DNA of 64,000 nt, from the NCBI GenBank assembly GCA_021792955.1, contig JAJYTP010000001.1, forward strand, positions 67,044 to 131,043, written 5' to 3'. The stretch is from an archaeon (GTDB lineage: Archaea; Thermoproteota; Nitrososphaeria; Conexivisphaerales; UBA164). Shown one piece after another: positions 50,855-59,117 of this stretch. Below the pieces are notes generated by a model. That model was not told the DNA's origin, searched no databases, and saw nothing but the letters and a program-made list of their open reading frames with translations. Position numbers and translations under genes: made by a program. Positions within the stretch are counted from its first letter, which is position 1. The number at the start of each line of letters is the position of its first letter.

Positions 50855-52972
50855 ATGAACCAGCTTACGGATGACGACCTGAAGGGGCATGTGTTTGTGA
50901 TCGGCAGCACCGGAAGTGGGAAGTCCAATTTCCTCCTGTACACCATGGACTACATAGCAAAGCGCGGCGATTCAGCCGTGATATTCATAGACCCTCACGG
51001 CGAAGCCTCGCTGGACCTTGCGAGGATGGAGGGGGCCAGGGTCAAGCTGTTCGACCCATACTATTTGTCATTTGGTCTAAACCCGCTTGAGCTCGGCCCG
51101 TATGAATCGAAGGAGGAGCGCAAGCTCCTCATACAGACCCGCGTCGGCGAGCTTCTGATAACCATGGCCGACTTCTTCGGGGTGACCGTGGACCAGGCGC
51201 CCCGGTTGATCTGGATACTCCGGGGCGGGCTGTATTTTCTCTATTCCATTACGGACACGCCCACCTTTCTCGACCTTTATTACCTGCTCACCGACATCCT
51301 CTCGATGGAGAGCGACGATGTGGCCGCGCTATTTTCCTCCGTGGGCATCGACGATGAAATAATCCAGAGGACCCTGAGCGCCATATCCAGGCTTGAAGCG
51401 GCCGCGTTCACCGCCGTCCTCAACCGCATTTCAAACTTCGTCATGCCATCGGGGTCGCTCACCTCCCGCACCTTCTGCACGAGGAAGAGCACGGTGCCCT
51501 TCGAGGAGCTGCTCAGGCCGGGCTCGGTGTCCGCCTTCCGCATGTCCAAGTTCCAGCTGCCGGACGACTTCCGAAAAATGGCCACAAACACGCTTATAAT
51601 GGATATCTACTTCGCGGTGCAGAGGCGGATGAAGGCACTGGAGCGCGACGGCTCCGGTGCGATCACACCCGTATACATGGTCATCGATGAATTCCAGAAC
51701 GTGGCCGAGCTTGACATCCTGCAGACGATGCTCTCTGAAGCGCGCAAGTTCGGGCTGTACCTTATCGTGGCGCACCAGAACGTTTCGCAGGTCAGGGAGG
51801 AGCTGTTCAGGTCATTCGTGGGCAATACCGGCATGCTGGTGTCGTTCAGGGTCGGGCCTGAGGACGCCGCCGAAATGGCAAAGGCCATGGGAAAAAAGGA
51901 CCTGGCGAACACGCTGGTCGCCCTGCCGAACTGGGTCTGCGCAGTGAGGCGGAATCCAGTGGGGGGCGGAGGGCTGTCGGAGATATTCCTGTTGCACATG
52001 CCAAAGGTGCCTGGGCCAATTCGATCCGCCGATGCGGTGTTTGAAGAAGCAAGGAGGGCACCGTGGGGCGGCGCCGAGGAGGACAGGCATGTTTCGTACA
52101 GGGACGCGATCGAGAGCGAGATGGGGATGAAGGGGAGGCCAGGGCTGTCCCCGGCGAGGTGGACGATCCTGACCACGCTGACTATGAGGGGCCCACAGTG
52201 GAAGTACAAGGACCTGATGTGGAAGCTCTACCACGAATACGGCTGGGACGAATCGGTGACCCTGAGCTCGATCAACTACCTTGCGGACCTGGGGCTTGTG
52301 AAGGCATCGAGGCAGGGCGATGACGTCTTCTACGAGGCGGCCCATCCGGCCGTGGACAGGTACTTCCAGTCGGACATCAGGGGGCCAAGGGCGGGCGGCC
52401 CCGTCCATCAGGCCATAGTCCGGAGGCTGCTTCGCAGGTACTGGGAGATGGGCTACTGGTGCTCGGTGGATGATGGAAGCCCTGGGGACGACAGGCCGGA
52501 TATCCTGCTGTTCAGGCCGCTCATAACACAGAGCGACTGGAAGGGTGAGAGGAAGGCCATAAGGGAGCCGGCCAGGTGGGACTATTCAAACGTCACGGCA
52601 GTAGAGGTCGAGACCATGCTTGGGCACAGGGCGCAGCTCAAACACAACCTTGAGAAGAACAGGGTCTATGCGGCTACCACGTTCGTGACCGACTCCGAAG
52701 CCCACGCCGAGAGGCTGAAGGAGATACTCGGCGAAGGTAATGACTACACCGTTCTGGTCGAGAACATCGGGAAGGTCGAAGAGGAGGCGCCGGATGACCT
52801 GGACTCCTTCCTTGTAAGTCTAGTCAAGGATGGGTGGCCGGGGATGGCCGCTGCCGCGGGGCGGGCGCACGTGAGCAGGAGGACGGTCCAGAGGCACATG
52901 AAGGGCCTGATGCAACTGGGCGTGATCGTCCAAAGCGAAGAGGGCAAATACCGACCGGTCCATTTAATCTGA
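50855..52972 (+). CDS. HerA/VirD4-like coupling ATPase with added winged-helix and PD-(D/E)XK-like domains
   Basis: From ATG 50855 the protein has 705 residues. Walker A GSTGSGKSN is near residue 17 and Walker B VYMVIDEFQN near residue 270, with a following AHQNVSQ, as in TraG/VirD4/HerA motor ATPases. A winged helix follows (about 430-500, ARWTILTTLTMRGPQWKYKD). Then a PD-(D/E)XK-like block appears: RPDILLF near 546 and AVEVETM near 582. A second HTH closes the protein (SRRTVQRHMKGLMQLGVI). The frame is open to 50657, but that part lacks a promoter. It should feed DNA into the transfer channel. Confidence 0.82.
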   Translation: MNQLTDDDLKGHVFVIGSTGSGKSNFLLYTMDYIAKRGDSAVIFIDPHGEASLDLARMEGARVKLFDPYYLSFGLNPLELGPYESKEERKLLIQTRVGELLITMADFFGVTVDQAPRLIWILRGGLYFLYSITDTPTFLDLYYLLTDILSMESDDVAALFSSVGIDDEIIQRTLSAISRLEAAAFTAVLNRISNFVMPSGSLTSRTFCTRKSTVPFEELLRPGSVSAFRMSKFQLPDDFRKMATNTLIMDIYFAVQRRMKALERDGSGAITPVYMVIDEFQNVAELDILQTMLSEARKFGLYLIVAHQNVSQVREELFRSFVGNTGMLVSFRVGPEDAAEMAKAMGKKDLANTLVALPNWVCAVRRNPVGGGGLSEIFLLHMPKVPGPIRSADAVFEEARRAPWGGAEEDRHVSYRDAIESEMGMKGRPGLSPARWTILTTLTMRGPQWKYKDLMWKLYHEYGWDESVTLSSINYLADLGLVKASRQGDDVFYEAAHPAVDRYFQSDIRGPRAGGPVHQAIVRRLLRRYWEMGYWCSVDDGSPGDDRPDILLFRPLITQSDWKGERKAIREPARWDYSNVTAVEVETMLGHRAQLKHNLEKNRVYAATTFVTDSEAHAERLKEILGEGNDYTVLVENIGKVEEEAPDDLDSFLVSLVKDGWPGMAAAAGRAHVSRRTVQRHMKGLMQLGVIVQSEEGKYRPVHLI

Positions 52973-52986
52973 TCAAAATATTTTCA

Positions 52987-53433
52987 TTATGAAATTGCCT
53001 TTTTGATCAGTTCTCTTAATCTTTCATCAACTTCCTCATTCCATTCCGGTAGTGCAAATGCGGTGGGCCAAAGCGCTCCATCATCCAAGTGTGCCTTGTC
53101 GCTGAAACCTATTGTGGCGTACCTTGTCTTGAATTTACCTCTTTCTTGGAAAAAACAGATGATCGATTCATCCTTTTCATAAGCTGGCATACCGTACCAA
53201 GTTCGTGGCGTCAGATTAGGTGCTATCCTTTTTATCAGTGCGTGTATATTAGTTGCAATCGTCCGATCAGGTTCATTCATTTCTGATATTTTTCTAAAGA
53301 CTTCTTTTTCTAAATCCTCAATCTTTGGTCTAGCGCTCCTCTTTCTGATGGAGGCTAACTCCTTTGATCGCTCAGCCATTGCCTTTTTTTCCTCATCTGT
53401 AAACCCAGCATTGGCATTTTCTTTTGTTTCCAT
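52987..53433 (-). CDS. DUF1801/YdhG-like protein
   Basis: The 148-residue protein has a charged N-terminus and a C-terminal DUF1801-like domain (ALIKRIAPNLTPRTWYGMPA, IICFFQERGKFKTRYATIGF). The family, related to an iron-chaperone fold, is of uncertain function. The base composition is more A/T-rich than its neighbours, including the downstream 53434-53530 stretch, which suggests separate acquisition. Confidence 0.75.
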   Translation of the reverse strand: METKENANAGFTDEEKKAMAERSKELASIRKRSARPKIEDLEKEVFRKISEMNEPDRTIATNIHALIKRIAPNLTPRTWYGMPAYEKDESIICFFQERGKFKTRYATIGFSDKAHLDDGALWPTAFALPEWNEEVDERLRELIKKAIS

Positions 53434-53541
53434 TGTCTCACTTATTTTTCTAGTCTAAATATATATAAGAATTTACTTTCAAAGTGGCATAAATACTGTA
53501 TTCGCTTAAAACTTTAATCAAATACCACTTGACCCGATCAG

Positions 53542-54159
53542 TTAGGTCGGAGCCGTAACGAGCTTCGATTGCACGGCAGTCATATTCCCTTCGAGGCGGG
53601 CCTTCAGCCTGCCGAACGTGGAGTCGTTGATCTCGTATGCCGTCACGTTCCGCCCGCTTTGGATGCATGCCTCGATTGTCGTGCCGCCCCCGGCCATGGG
53701 GTCAAGCACCAGGTCGCCTTCCTTCGTGAACGCTCCGATCAGCCGTCTCAGCTCGAGGGCGCTCTGCCCCCACCTGTGGAACCGCTTGTCCTCACCGCTG
53801 CCCATGATCGTATCATGAATGAACCCATGCCTGGCCTTTGGCGGCTTGAAGAACACAAGGACGGGCTTCCACATGGTGCGGAGCGTATACACCTGCTGTC
53901 CCTGTTTCAGCTGAAGCGACATGGTCCAGTAGTATGACAGCCACTTCCCAAGGCCGGCCATCTCCATGTCAAGATGCGATTGGCCGGCGTAGGCTATAAG
54001 CCAGCCGCCGGGTTTCAGAACCCTCTGGCCGAGGGCACCGAGGGCGTCCCACAGGTACATGTATTTTTTGCCGTATGGAGGGTCGGTCAAAATCAGGTCA
54101 ATTGATTCGGCCTTTATCTGCGCCTCCCTGAAGTCGCAGTGGTAAAGCTCAACGGTCAT
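53542..54159 (-). CDS. Orphan DNA methyltransferase (DPPY type)
   Basis: The 205-residue enzyme has the catalytic motif LILTDPPYGKKY near residue 25 and the SAM-binding motif LVLDPMAGGGTTIEAC near residue 150, in the order of beta-class amino-methyltransferases (N6-adenine or N4-cytosine). No large target-recognition domain and no cognate nuclease are present, so it is probably a solitary methylase protecting or marking the element. It shares a palindromic TATA with the divergent gene at 54209. Confidence 0.85.
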   Translation of the reverse strand: MTVELYHCDFREAQIKAESIDLILTDPPYGKKYMYLWDALGALGQRVLKPGGWLIAYAGQSHLDMEMAGLGKWLSYYWTMSLQLKQGQQVYTLRTMWKPVLVFFKPPKARHGFIHDTIMGSGEDKRFHRWGQSALELRRLIGAFTKEGDLVLDPMAGGGTTIEACIQSGRNVTAYEINDSTFGRLKARLEGNMTAVQSKLVTAPT

Positions 54160-54179
54160 GCTCAGACATGCAAAATGGG

Positions 54180-54188
54180 CTTAAAAGG
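54180..54188. promoter_or_regulatory. Bidirectional TATA between methyltransferase and membrane protein genes
   Basis: CTTAAAAGG is centred 25 nt from the plus start (54209) and 25 nt from the minus start (54159), a symmetric arrangement. Confidence 0.7.
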
Positions 54189-54208
54189 AAGCAGTAGCAT
54201 CGAACATC

Positions 54209-54661
54209 ATGAGGCTCATCGCTCACGACATCTTCGCCTTCGGGCTCGGCACATATGTCCTAGCCCAACTCGGCGCGGGGATAGCCTCTTCGGCCGCACT
54301 GGCGTTCTTACTTTCTGTGGCCGTGAACCGGATAATAGACGCGGGGCACTACCAGAAGAAAGGGCGCCCTGCCCGTTCCCATCTAACTCATTCTGTCTTC
54401 ACGGCACCGATCTGGGGGCTTCTCGTAGGGCTGGCAATTTCGTCCATCGCGCTATTTGTTCTTCATGTTGACCTTCTGCTCCCTGGTGCCATTGCGGGCA
54501 CGCTGGCTGCATTTGCACACCTCTTCCTGGATTCGCTTACAGAGGGCGGCGTGTTTCTGTGGAAGAAACGGATGGCCCTGGCGCACTTTAAGTACAACAA
54601 CGGCCTCGCGAACGGGCTCGCGATCATGGCTGGGGTGCTGATGCTGGTCGCCGCCGTCTGA
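54209..54661 (+). CDS. DUF1286/YdjM-like membrane protein
   Basis: The 150-residue protein has four or five hydrophobic segments and polar His/Asp residues at helix ends (IAHDIFAFGLG, RSHLTHSVFTAP, AHLFLDSLTEGGVF), the pattern of membrane-bound metal-dependent hydrolases of the YdjM type. DUF1286 proteins are, as I recall, known from Sulfolobus conjugative plasmids. Its gene ends adjacent to the convergent VirB11 gene. Confidence 0.62.
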   Translation: MRLIAHDIFAFGLGTYVLAQLGAGIASSAALAFLLSVAVNRIIDAGHYQKKGRPARSHLTHSVFTAPIWGLLVGLAISSIALFVLHVDLLLPGAIAGTLAAFAHLFLDSLTEGGVFLWKKRMALAHFKYNNGLANGLAIMAGVLMLVAAV

Positions 54662-56209
54662 TCATCCGTACTTCTCCCTGTAGAACCTCTGGATGGCCAC
54701 GGACACGTCCGCATATTTGTAGGCACCAGACTTGACGATGGTACTGAGGTACTTGGCGCGCCTTTCCAGCTCAGCCGCAAGCTCAGCCTCGTTCCATCCC
54801 TTCAGGGCCGCCACGGTCTGAAGACGGTAACTTTTCCGTGCGACCTCCAGTGGATCGGTCGGCATGATCAAATCCTCCCTTGCATTCCACCTGAACATAT
54901 CGATCAGCTCTCCCCTCATGCCCACCTCCTTTGACACCAGCGCCCGCCTCACCACGCTCCCGTCCTCCCTCCTGATCCGGTTCATCATGAGCAGGGACCA
55001 CATCAGCATCAGGGAGGCGTTGCCGACGTTCAGGGGCGGTGCGGCCATCCTGACCAGCGCGGCCTCCGGCGAGTCCGCGTGGAAAGAGCTGAGCGCGCCG
55101 TGCCCTGTAGAAGCGGCCTGGAACAGCGTCGATATCTCCTCGCCCCTCGCCTCCCCCACGACTATGTAATCCGGCCTGAGCCTGAGCGTCAGCTTTGCAA
55201 GGTCGAACAGGGTGACATCATAGCGTGCGTCCGATGAAATAGAATAGGAGGTGCGTGAATGAAGCCGCTCCCAGTGCTCCTGCGGGATCAGCAGCTCGGG
55301 GGTCTCCTCAACGGTCGCTATCTTGAGCGCCGGGTTGATCAGGGTGATCAGGGCGTTCATGGTGGTCGTTTTGCCAGACGCGGTTGGGCCGATCACCAGC
55401 ACGAACCCCTTCTCCTCCACTATCATCCAGTAGTAGGCGGCCAGCAGCGGCGAAATAGTCCCGGCCGCCACCAGGTGGCCGATGGACAGCGGCTCCCTTG
55501 GAAACTTTCGCATGTCGAAGGTGGAGCCCGGCAGCGATATTTCGTTTGAAAGGGTGGCGGCCAGCCTGTGGTTCTCCTTAGTGATGGCATCCACAAACGG
55601 CACCGACGTGGTGATGGCCTTTCCTGCCTTCTGGACGAGCCTCTGAACGTACTTCTTGAGCGTCTCTTCATCGCCAAACATGATGTTCGTATCAAGCCAG
55701 TCGAACTGCGGGTAACGACGGTGCACTGCGGCTAAAGGCACGCCGAACCCCTCACAGGAGATCTCCTCAATGTCGTCATCCCTCACAAGGACATCCACGA
55801 CCCCGTAGCCGACCGAATCCCGCATTATGTAATATTTCAGGGAGTTATAGGATTTCTTGACCTCTTCCACCGCGCCCAGGTCCTCGGCGGCCTGCCAGAT
55901 GAACTGGTCCACGTAGGCGGCCGGGTCCTCGGTTTCGATTGGCTTCAGCGAATAGTAAAGGGATTCCATGAGCAACGAATAGAGGCCCTGTTCGGCCTCG
56001 GACAGGGGCGGCTCCTGCACGGAATACGTGTGCTTCTCGCCGCTGTCGGCGATCATCACGTGCGCCTTCCCCACATCATATTCATCGATTATGGCCCCGA
56101 GGACGGCGGCGGTCAGGGGCCGGGTGCGGAAGGCGAGCGATCGAGTGGCCTTCTTGGGTGGTGACCTGACAGGGAACTTAAGGGGTAACTTGACAGAAGA
56201 TAACTTCAT
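54662..56209 (-). CDS. VirB11/GspE-family secretion ATPase
   Basis: The 515-residue ATPase has Walker A IGPTASGKTTTMNALI near residue 277, Asp and His box segments (TVEETPELLIPQEHW, FDLAKLTLRLRPDYIVVGEARGEE) and STGHGALSSFHADS, all characteristic of type II/IV secretion hexameric ATPases (VirB11, TadA, FlaI). The N-terminal ~100 residues are basic and element-specific. With VirB4 and the VirD4-like ATPase it completes the three-motor set of a type IV secretion system. Element-type TATA 25 nt upstream. Confidence 0.87.
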   Translation of the reverse strand: MKLSSVKLPLKFPVRSPPKKATRSLAFRTRPLTAAVLGAIIDEYDVGKAHVMIADSGEKHTYSVQEPPLSEAEQGLYSLLMESLYYSLKPIETEDPAAYVDQFIWQAAEDLGAVEEVKKSYNSLKYYIMRDSVGYGVVDVLVRDDDIEEISCEGFGVPLAAVHRRYPQFDWLDTNIMFGDEETLKKYVQRLVQKAGKAITTSVPFVDAITKENHRLAATLSNEISLPGSTFDMRKFPREPLSIGHLVAAGTISPLLAAYYWMIVEEKGFVLVIGPTASGKTTTMNALITLINPALKIATVEETPELLIPQEHWERLHSRTSYSISSDARYDVTLFDLAKLTLRLRPDYIVVGEARGEEISTLFQAASTGHGALSSFHADSPEAALVRMAAPPLNVGNASLMLMWSLLMMNRIRREDGSVVRRALVSKEVGMRGELIDMFRWNAREDLIMPTDPLEVARKSYRLQTVAALKGWNEAELAAELERRAKYLSTIVKSGAYKYADVSVAIQRFYREKYG

Positions 56210-56229
56210 GCAGAAGGATATGAAATTGG

Positions 56230-56238
56230 CTTAAAAGG
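56230..56238 (-). promoter_or_regulatory. Element-type TATA site for the VirB11-like gene
   Basis: CTTAAAAGG lies 25 nt before ATG 56209. On the other side it faces the IS110 remnant starting at GTG 56263. Confidence 0.6.
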
Positions 56239-56262
56239 CAAGCAAGGAACCTGCTATCATTT

Positions 56263-56604
56263 GTGAGTCTGACTACAGGAAAGACGCCCTCCACACTGGA
56301 TAGGCTGGCTCCCCCGCTCGCTGCATCAATCGGGTTCGGTGGAGCATCACGGCAACATAACCAACAGGGATCCAGGATGCTAAGGTGGATAATGGTGGAG
56401 TCAGCGAGGGTAGCGTCAGTCCATGATCCAAGATTGAAGTCATTCTAGGAGCGCGTCAGAGGGAGAAGGGGGGACAAGAAGGCGATCGTAGCGGTGGCGA
56501 ACAAGATGCTTCGGATAATCTGGTTCATGCTGACAAGGAGGGAGGAGCATCAGTCCACTAACAGGAAGAGGTACACAAAGAGGCTTAACCATATGGACGG
56601 CTAA
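56263..56604 (+). pseudogene. IS110-family transposase, C-terminal remnant with in-frame amber
   Basis: The frame reads SIGFGGASRQHNQQGSRMLR, WIMVESARVASVHDPRLKSF, then TAG at 56446, and continues in the same frame ERVRGRRGDKKAIVAVANKM, LRIIWFMLTRREEHQS to a TAA at 56602. This is the C-terminal Transposase_20 domain of IS110/IS116/IS902 elements; the amber replaces a tyrosine common in FY.R. The N-terminal DEDD domain is missing. Confidence 0.82.
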
Positions 56605-57134
56605 TTCACGAACGGCTGGCAGAAGGCAGGCTCAAGGAAGCAGCCCGGTGGCGTCTGTCATGAGTGGTACCGCCGTTGAATCTTTCGCCGGATTTGATTA
56701 CAGCGGCCATCCAAATTAAATGGGAGGAAATCTCTCATTATAAACATTAGATGATGATAACATACATTCTGTTCTCTATCGTGATCTCCCTTATTTTTTA
56801 GTTCGATTGTCTAAAGATCGAGGGGTTATCTGTTAAGGCCCACGAAGCATAACCCTTTGAATTATTTCCAGCTTTTGAGGTCATAGAGATGGTGATAAGG
56901 GGGCCAAAGGACAGGGCTTTGCTGATAAATATGGGTGATAAGTGGAAGAGGGTTCTTAATGACTTCCCTGAATTTAGGGATATGCTATTCCCCAACAACT
57001 CTTTAACTTGACGGGACAGTGTGACCGCCTTCAGGTAAGTATGCGCTGAACGATACAACGGCAGCCTACTCAGAGATAGGCATTTATGGCGAAGGATTAA
57101 GCTTAAGTACAATTACTACTAACTAGGAACCAAT
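56605..57134. other. 530-bp stretch without a clear gene
   Basis: This follows the transposase remnant. A 40-codon frame (56889-57011, starts MVIRGPKDRALLINMG) has no recognisable family and no clear promoter; it may be a remnant. A TATA-like TTAAGCTTAAGTAC near 57097-57110 serves the next gene. Confidence 0.35.
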
Positions 57135-57950
57135 ATGGAAAAAACGCCAGCCCCCACGCCAGCTGCGCTTGACCAGGAGTACCAAAAGGAGTTCACACGC
57201 CTTTGTGAAGCCAGCACCCCGGAGGGGCTCCTTAACGCCGCGTCTAGGTTAAGATCCGATGCTGATGGCCTGTTTATGAAAGACGACCTGGTCTCACGAT
57301 ACCATACTGCATTCAAATACAGGCTCGCTGCTGAGCTCACGGAGAGGGCCGCCGGCTTGCTGAAGGATGAAAATTTGGATTTATTAAACAGTGCCGGCGA
57401 TCTGTATCACTTCGCAGGTCACGCATTTCGGCGAATAGAGGAATTCAGGTGGGCCGGCGATGCCTATGCAAAATCAGGTGAATGTTTCATGAGGGAAATG
57501 CTGAAATTAAATGGCAGGAAAATGTTCATTGATTCATACGAAAAAAGCATACGTGCTTACCGCCGGGCAAAGGTCGTTTATACGGAAGTAGGCGATTACA
57601 GCCAGGCTGGCAGGATGTTCTTCCTGGAGCAGGGCCTTATTCAGAAAAAATTATCAAGGACCAACCCAATCGAAGCGGCCTTATTTATGGCCTGGGGCAT
57701 TATGAGCGGCTATGGCGAGAGCATCAGGAGGTGGTTCGTGGGCTATATCCTGGGCGTTGCCCTCTTCGGCATGATCTACCTTCATGGAGGCATGGGCGTT
57801 TTGCAGGCCTTCTACGTGTCATTTGGCAGGTCTCTGCTCATGAATACCACTTCATTGGGAGGCCCGATAATGTTGTTACAATTTGCGTATTCTTATTTCA
57901 ATCTGGGCCTCGGATTGACGATTATAGTGCGCAGGATGATCGGAAGATAG
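57135..57950 (+). CDS. Helical-repeat membrane protein
   Basis: The 271-residue protein has a soluble N-terminal region of about 190 residues with TPR-like helical pairs (LDLLNSAGDLYHFAGHAF, FRWAGDAYAKSGECFMREML, AGRMFFLEQGLIQKK) and two or three C-terminal membrane segments (WFVGYILGVALFGMIYL, then LLQFAYSYFNLGLGLTIIV) that loosely resemble a two-helix ion-channel pore. Neither half is firmly identified. A TATA-like box lies about 30 nt before the ATG. Confidence 0.65.
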   Translation: MEKTPAPTPAALDQEYQKEFTRLCEASTPEGLLNAASRLRSDADGLFMKDDLVSRYHTAFKYRLAAELTERAAGLLKDENLDLLNSAGDLYHFAGHAFRRIEEFRWAGDAYAKSGECFMREMLKLNGRKMFIDSYEKSIRAYRRAKVVYTEVGDYSQAGRMFFLEQGLIQKKLSRTNPIEAALFMAWGIMSGYGESIRRWFVGYILGVALFGMIYLHGGMGVLQAFYVSFGRSLLMNTTSLGGPIMLLQFAYSYFNLGLGLTIIVRRMIGR

Positions 57951-58212
57951 ACAGCGCTAAGACTCTACAAGGGACATAGAATACAAGTGATGACCAAGGT
58001 GATTACAGACCGGGCTGGGTGGTGCTTTACTAACAATTAAAAAAAATCTATCTATGTACTTCCTTAAGCGCAGCATAATGTTAATCATTATCATCATCAT
58101 CATCATTCATGCCCTACTTGAGACGGATGATAATATCAATCATGATATCAAATGTCGTTAATCGTTTGATGAAATTATTTTAGCCAAATTACCGGTTCAT
58201 GCAGTTTGATAT
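57951..58212. other. Gap with simple TCA repeat
   Basis: No gene is seen. A (TCA)n tract occupies about 58091-58110. The region is A/T-rich compared with its surroundings. Confidence 0.4.
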
Positions 58213-58958
58213 TTAGAAGTTCCCTACGCCCACTCCATAGCCTTTGTTAAACGACTGGAGGGTCGGGTTGGACGATATGGTAGCCCATCCGCCGCTTATT
58301 ATCGATACAGGAATGCGAATTTCTTGGTAAATGTAGGTGGCATTTACTCCACCAAGCATTGGCATAGTAGTTAAGGCATTGGCATAGTAGTTAAGGCGCT
58401 GGCGTTGTGTTTGATTACAGTTAGAGCTCCACAGCTATAATTTTCTGTTATTGTTACATCTGATTAGCTAGAAGGCGGTATGCTGGATAGCGTGCCGGAG
58501 CTGGTATAAATGGGAAGGACTGGGTTAAAGCTGACAGTATAAAGGACTCCTCCTGTCGTGTCCTGGGTCTTCTGATTCACATTTGCTATTTCCAGATATA
58601 CCGTATAGCTGGTTATGTTTAAATCGGTAAGTTGGAGCACTGGAAACATCCCATTACTTACGCCCAGATTTATATTAAGCTGAACTGTATCATTTGCTAA
58701 AGCATTGGGCCAGACCGAAAGGACGTTATGGCTATAATATAGAAGATCGGTGGCGTATGAATTATTGAGCGTGCCGGTGGAGTAATTGTATGGCAACAGG
58801 TACATGACCGTCATGCGCGGCCCCAACGACCCAGGTGGCACGACCGCCGGTCCCGTCCCATGCTGCTGATACACGGTAATGCCTACTGTATATGAAATGA
58901 ACCCTAACATGGCAACCAGGGCAATTATCAGGATGGCGTTTACCTTATGCGCTGTCAT
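58213..58958 (-). pseudogene. Secreted/membrane-anchored protein, broken by a stop and a 20-bp duplication
   Basis: The intact part (from ATG 58958, or GTG 58985) has one N-terminal membrane helix (AILIIALVAMLGFISYTVG) and an exposed Asn/Thr/Ser-rich domain, ending at TAA 58464. The same frame continues SDVTITENYSCGALTVIKHN, reaches a 20-bp tandem duplication (58356-58395) that shifts the frame, and then continues LGGVNATYIYQEIRIPVSII to GYGVGVGNF and TAA 58213. Removing one repeat copy restores one frame to the end. Function unknown; probably a surface protein. Confidence 0.7.
58356..58395. repeat. 20-bp perfect tandem duplication
   Basis: GCATTGGCATAGTAGTTAAG occurs at 58356-58375 and again at 58376-58395. 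Twenty is not a multiple of three, so it shifts the reading frame of the minus-strand surface gene. Confidence 0.95.
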
Positions 58959-58983
58959 TTCAGGTCGTCTATATGCTGGGGAC

Positions 58984-59083
58984 ACGCTATTTACGTTTAG
59001 CTGAAACGGCCATTTTACCCATGATCTCCTGAAAGGATGAAGGAGGTGAGCTTTTGATAGGTAAAATCCCGGTTTGAGCTATG
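58984..59083. repeat. Duplicated divergent control region, copy 1
   Basis: About 100 bp here match 62273-62373 with roughly a dozen differences and one indel. Shared blocks include CGCTATTTACGTTTAGCTG, AAACGGCCATTTTACC and GATAGGTAAAATCCCGG. ATTTTACC and GGTAAAAT form an inverted pair. It lies between a minus-strand surface gene and a plus-strand regulator gene, and its left end holds the minus-strand TATA (GTAAATAGC). Confidence 0.85.
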
Positions 59084-59117
59084 GTTATATCCCGGCCGGT
59101 CGTCCATACCCATCATC

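Noticed and set aside
58086-58112. TCA repeats as a CRISPR or regulatory array.
   Set aside because: They are a simple trinucleotide tract with no spacers. No CRISPR repeats or Cas genes were seen in the window.
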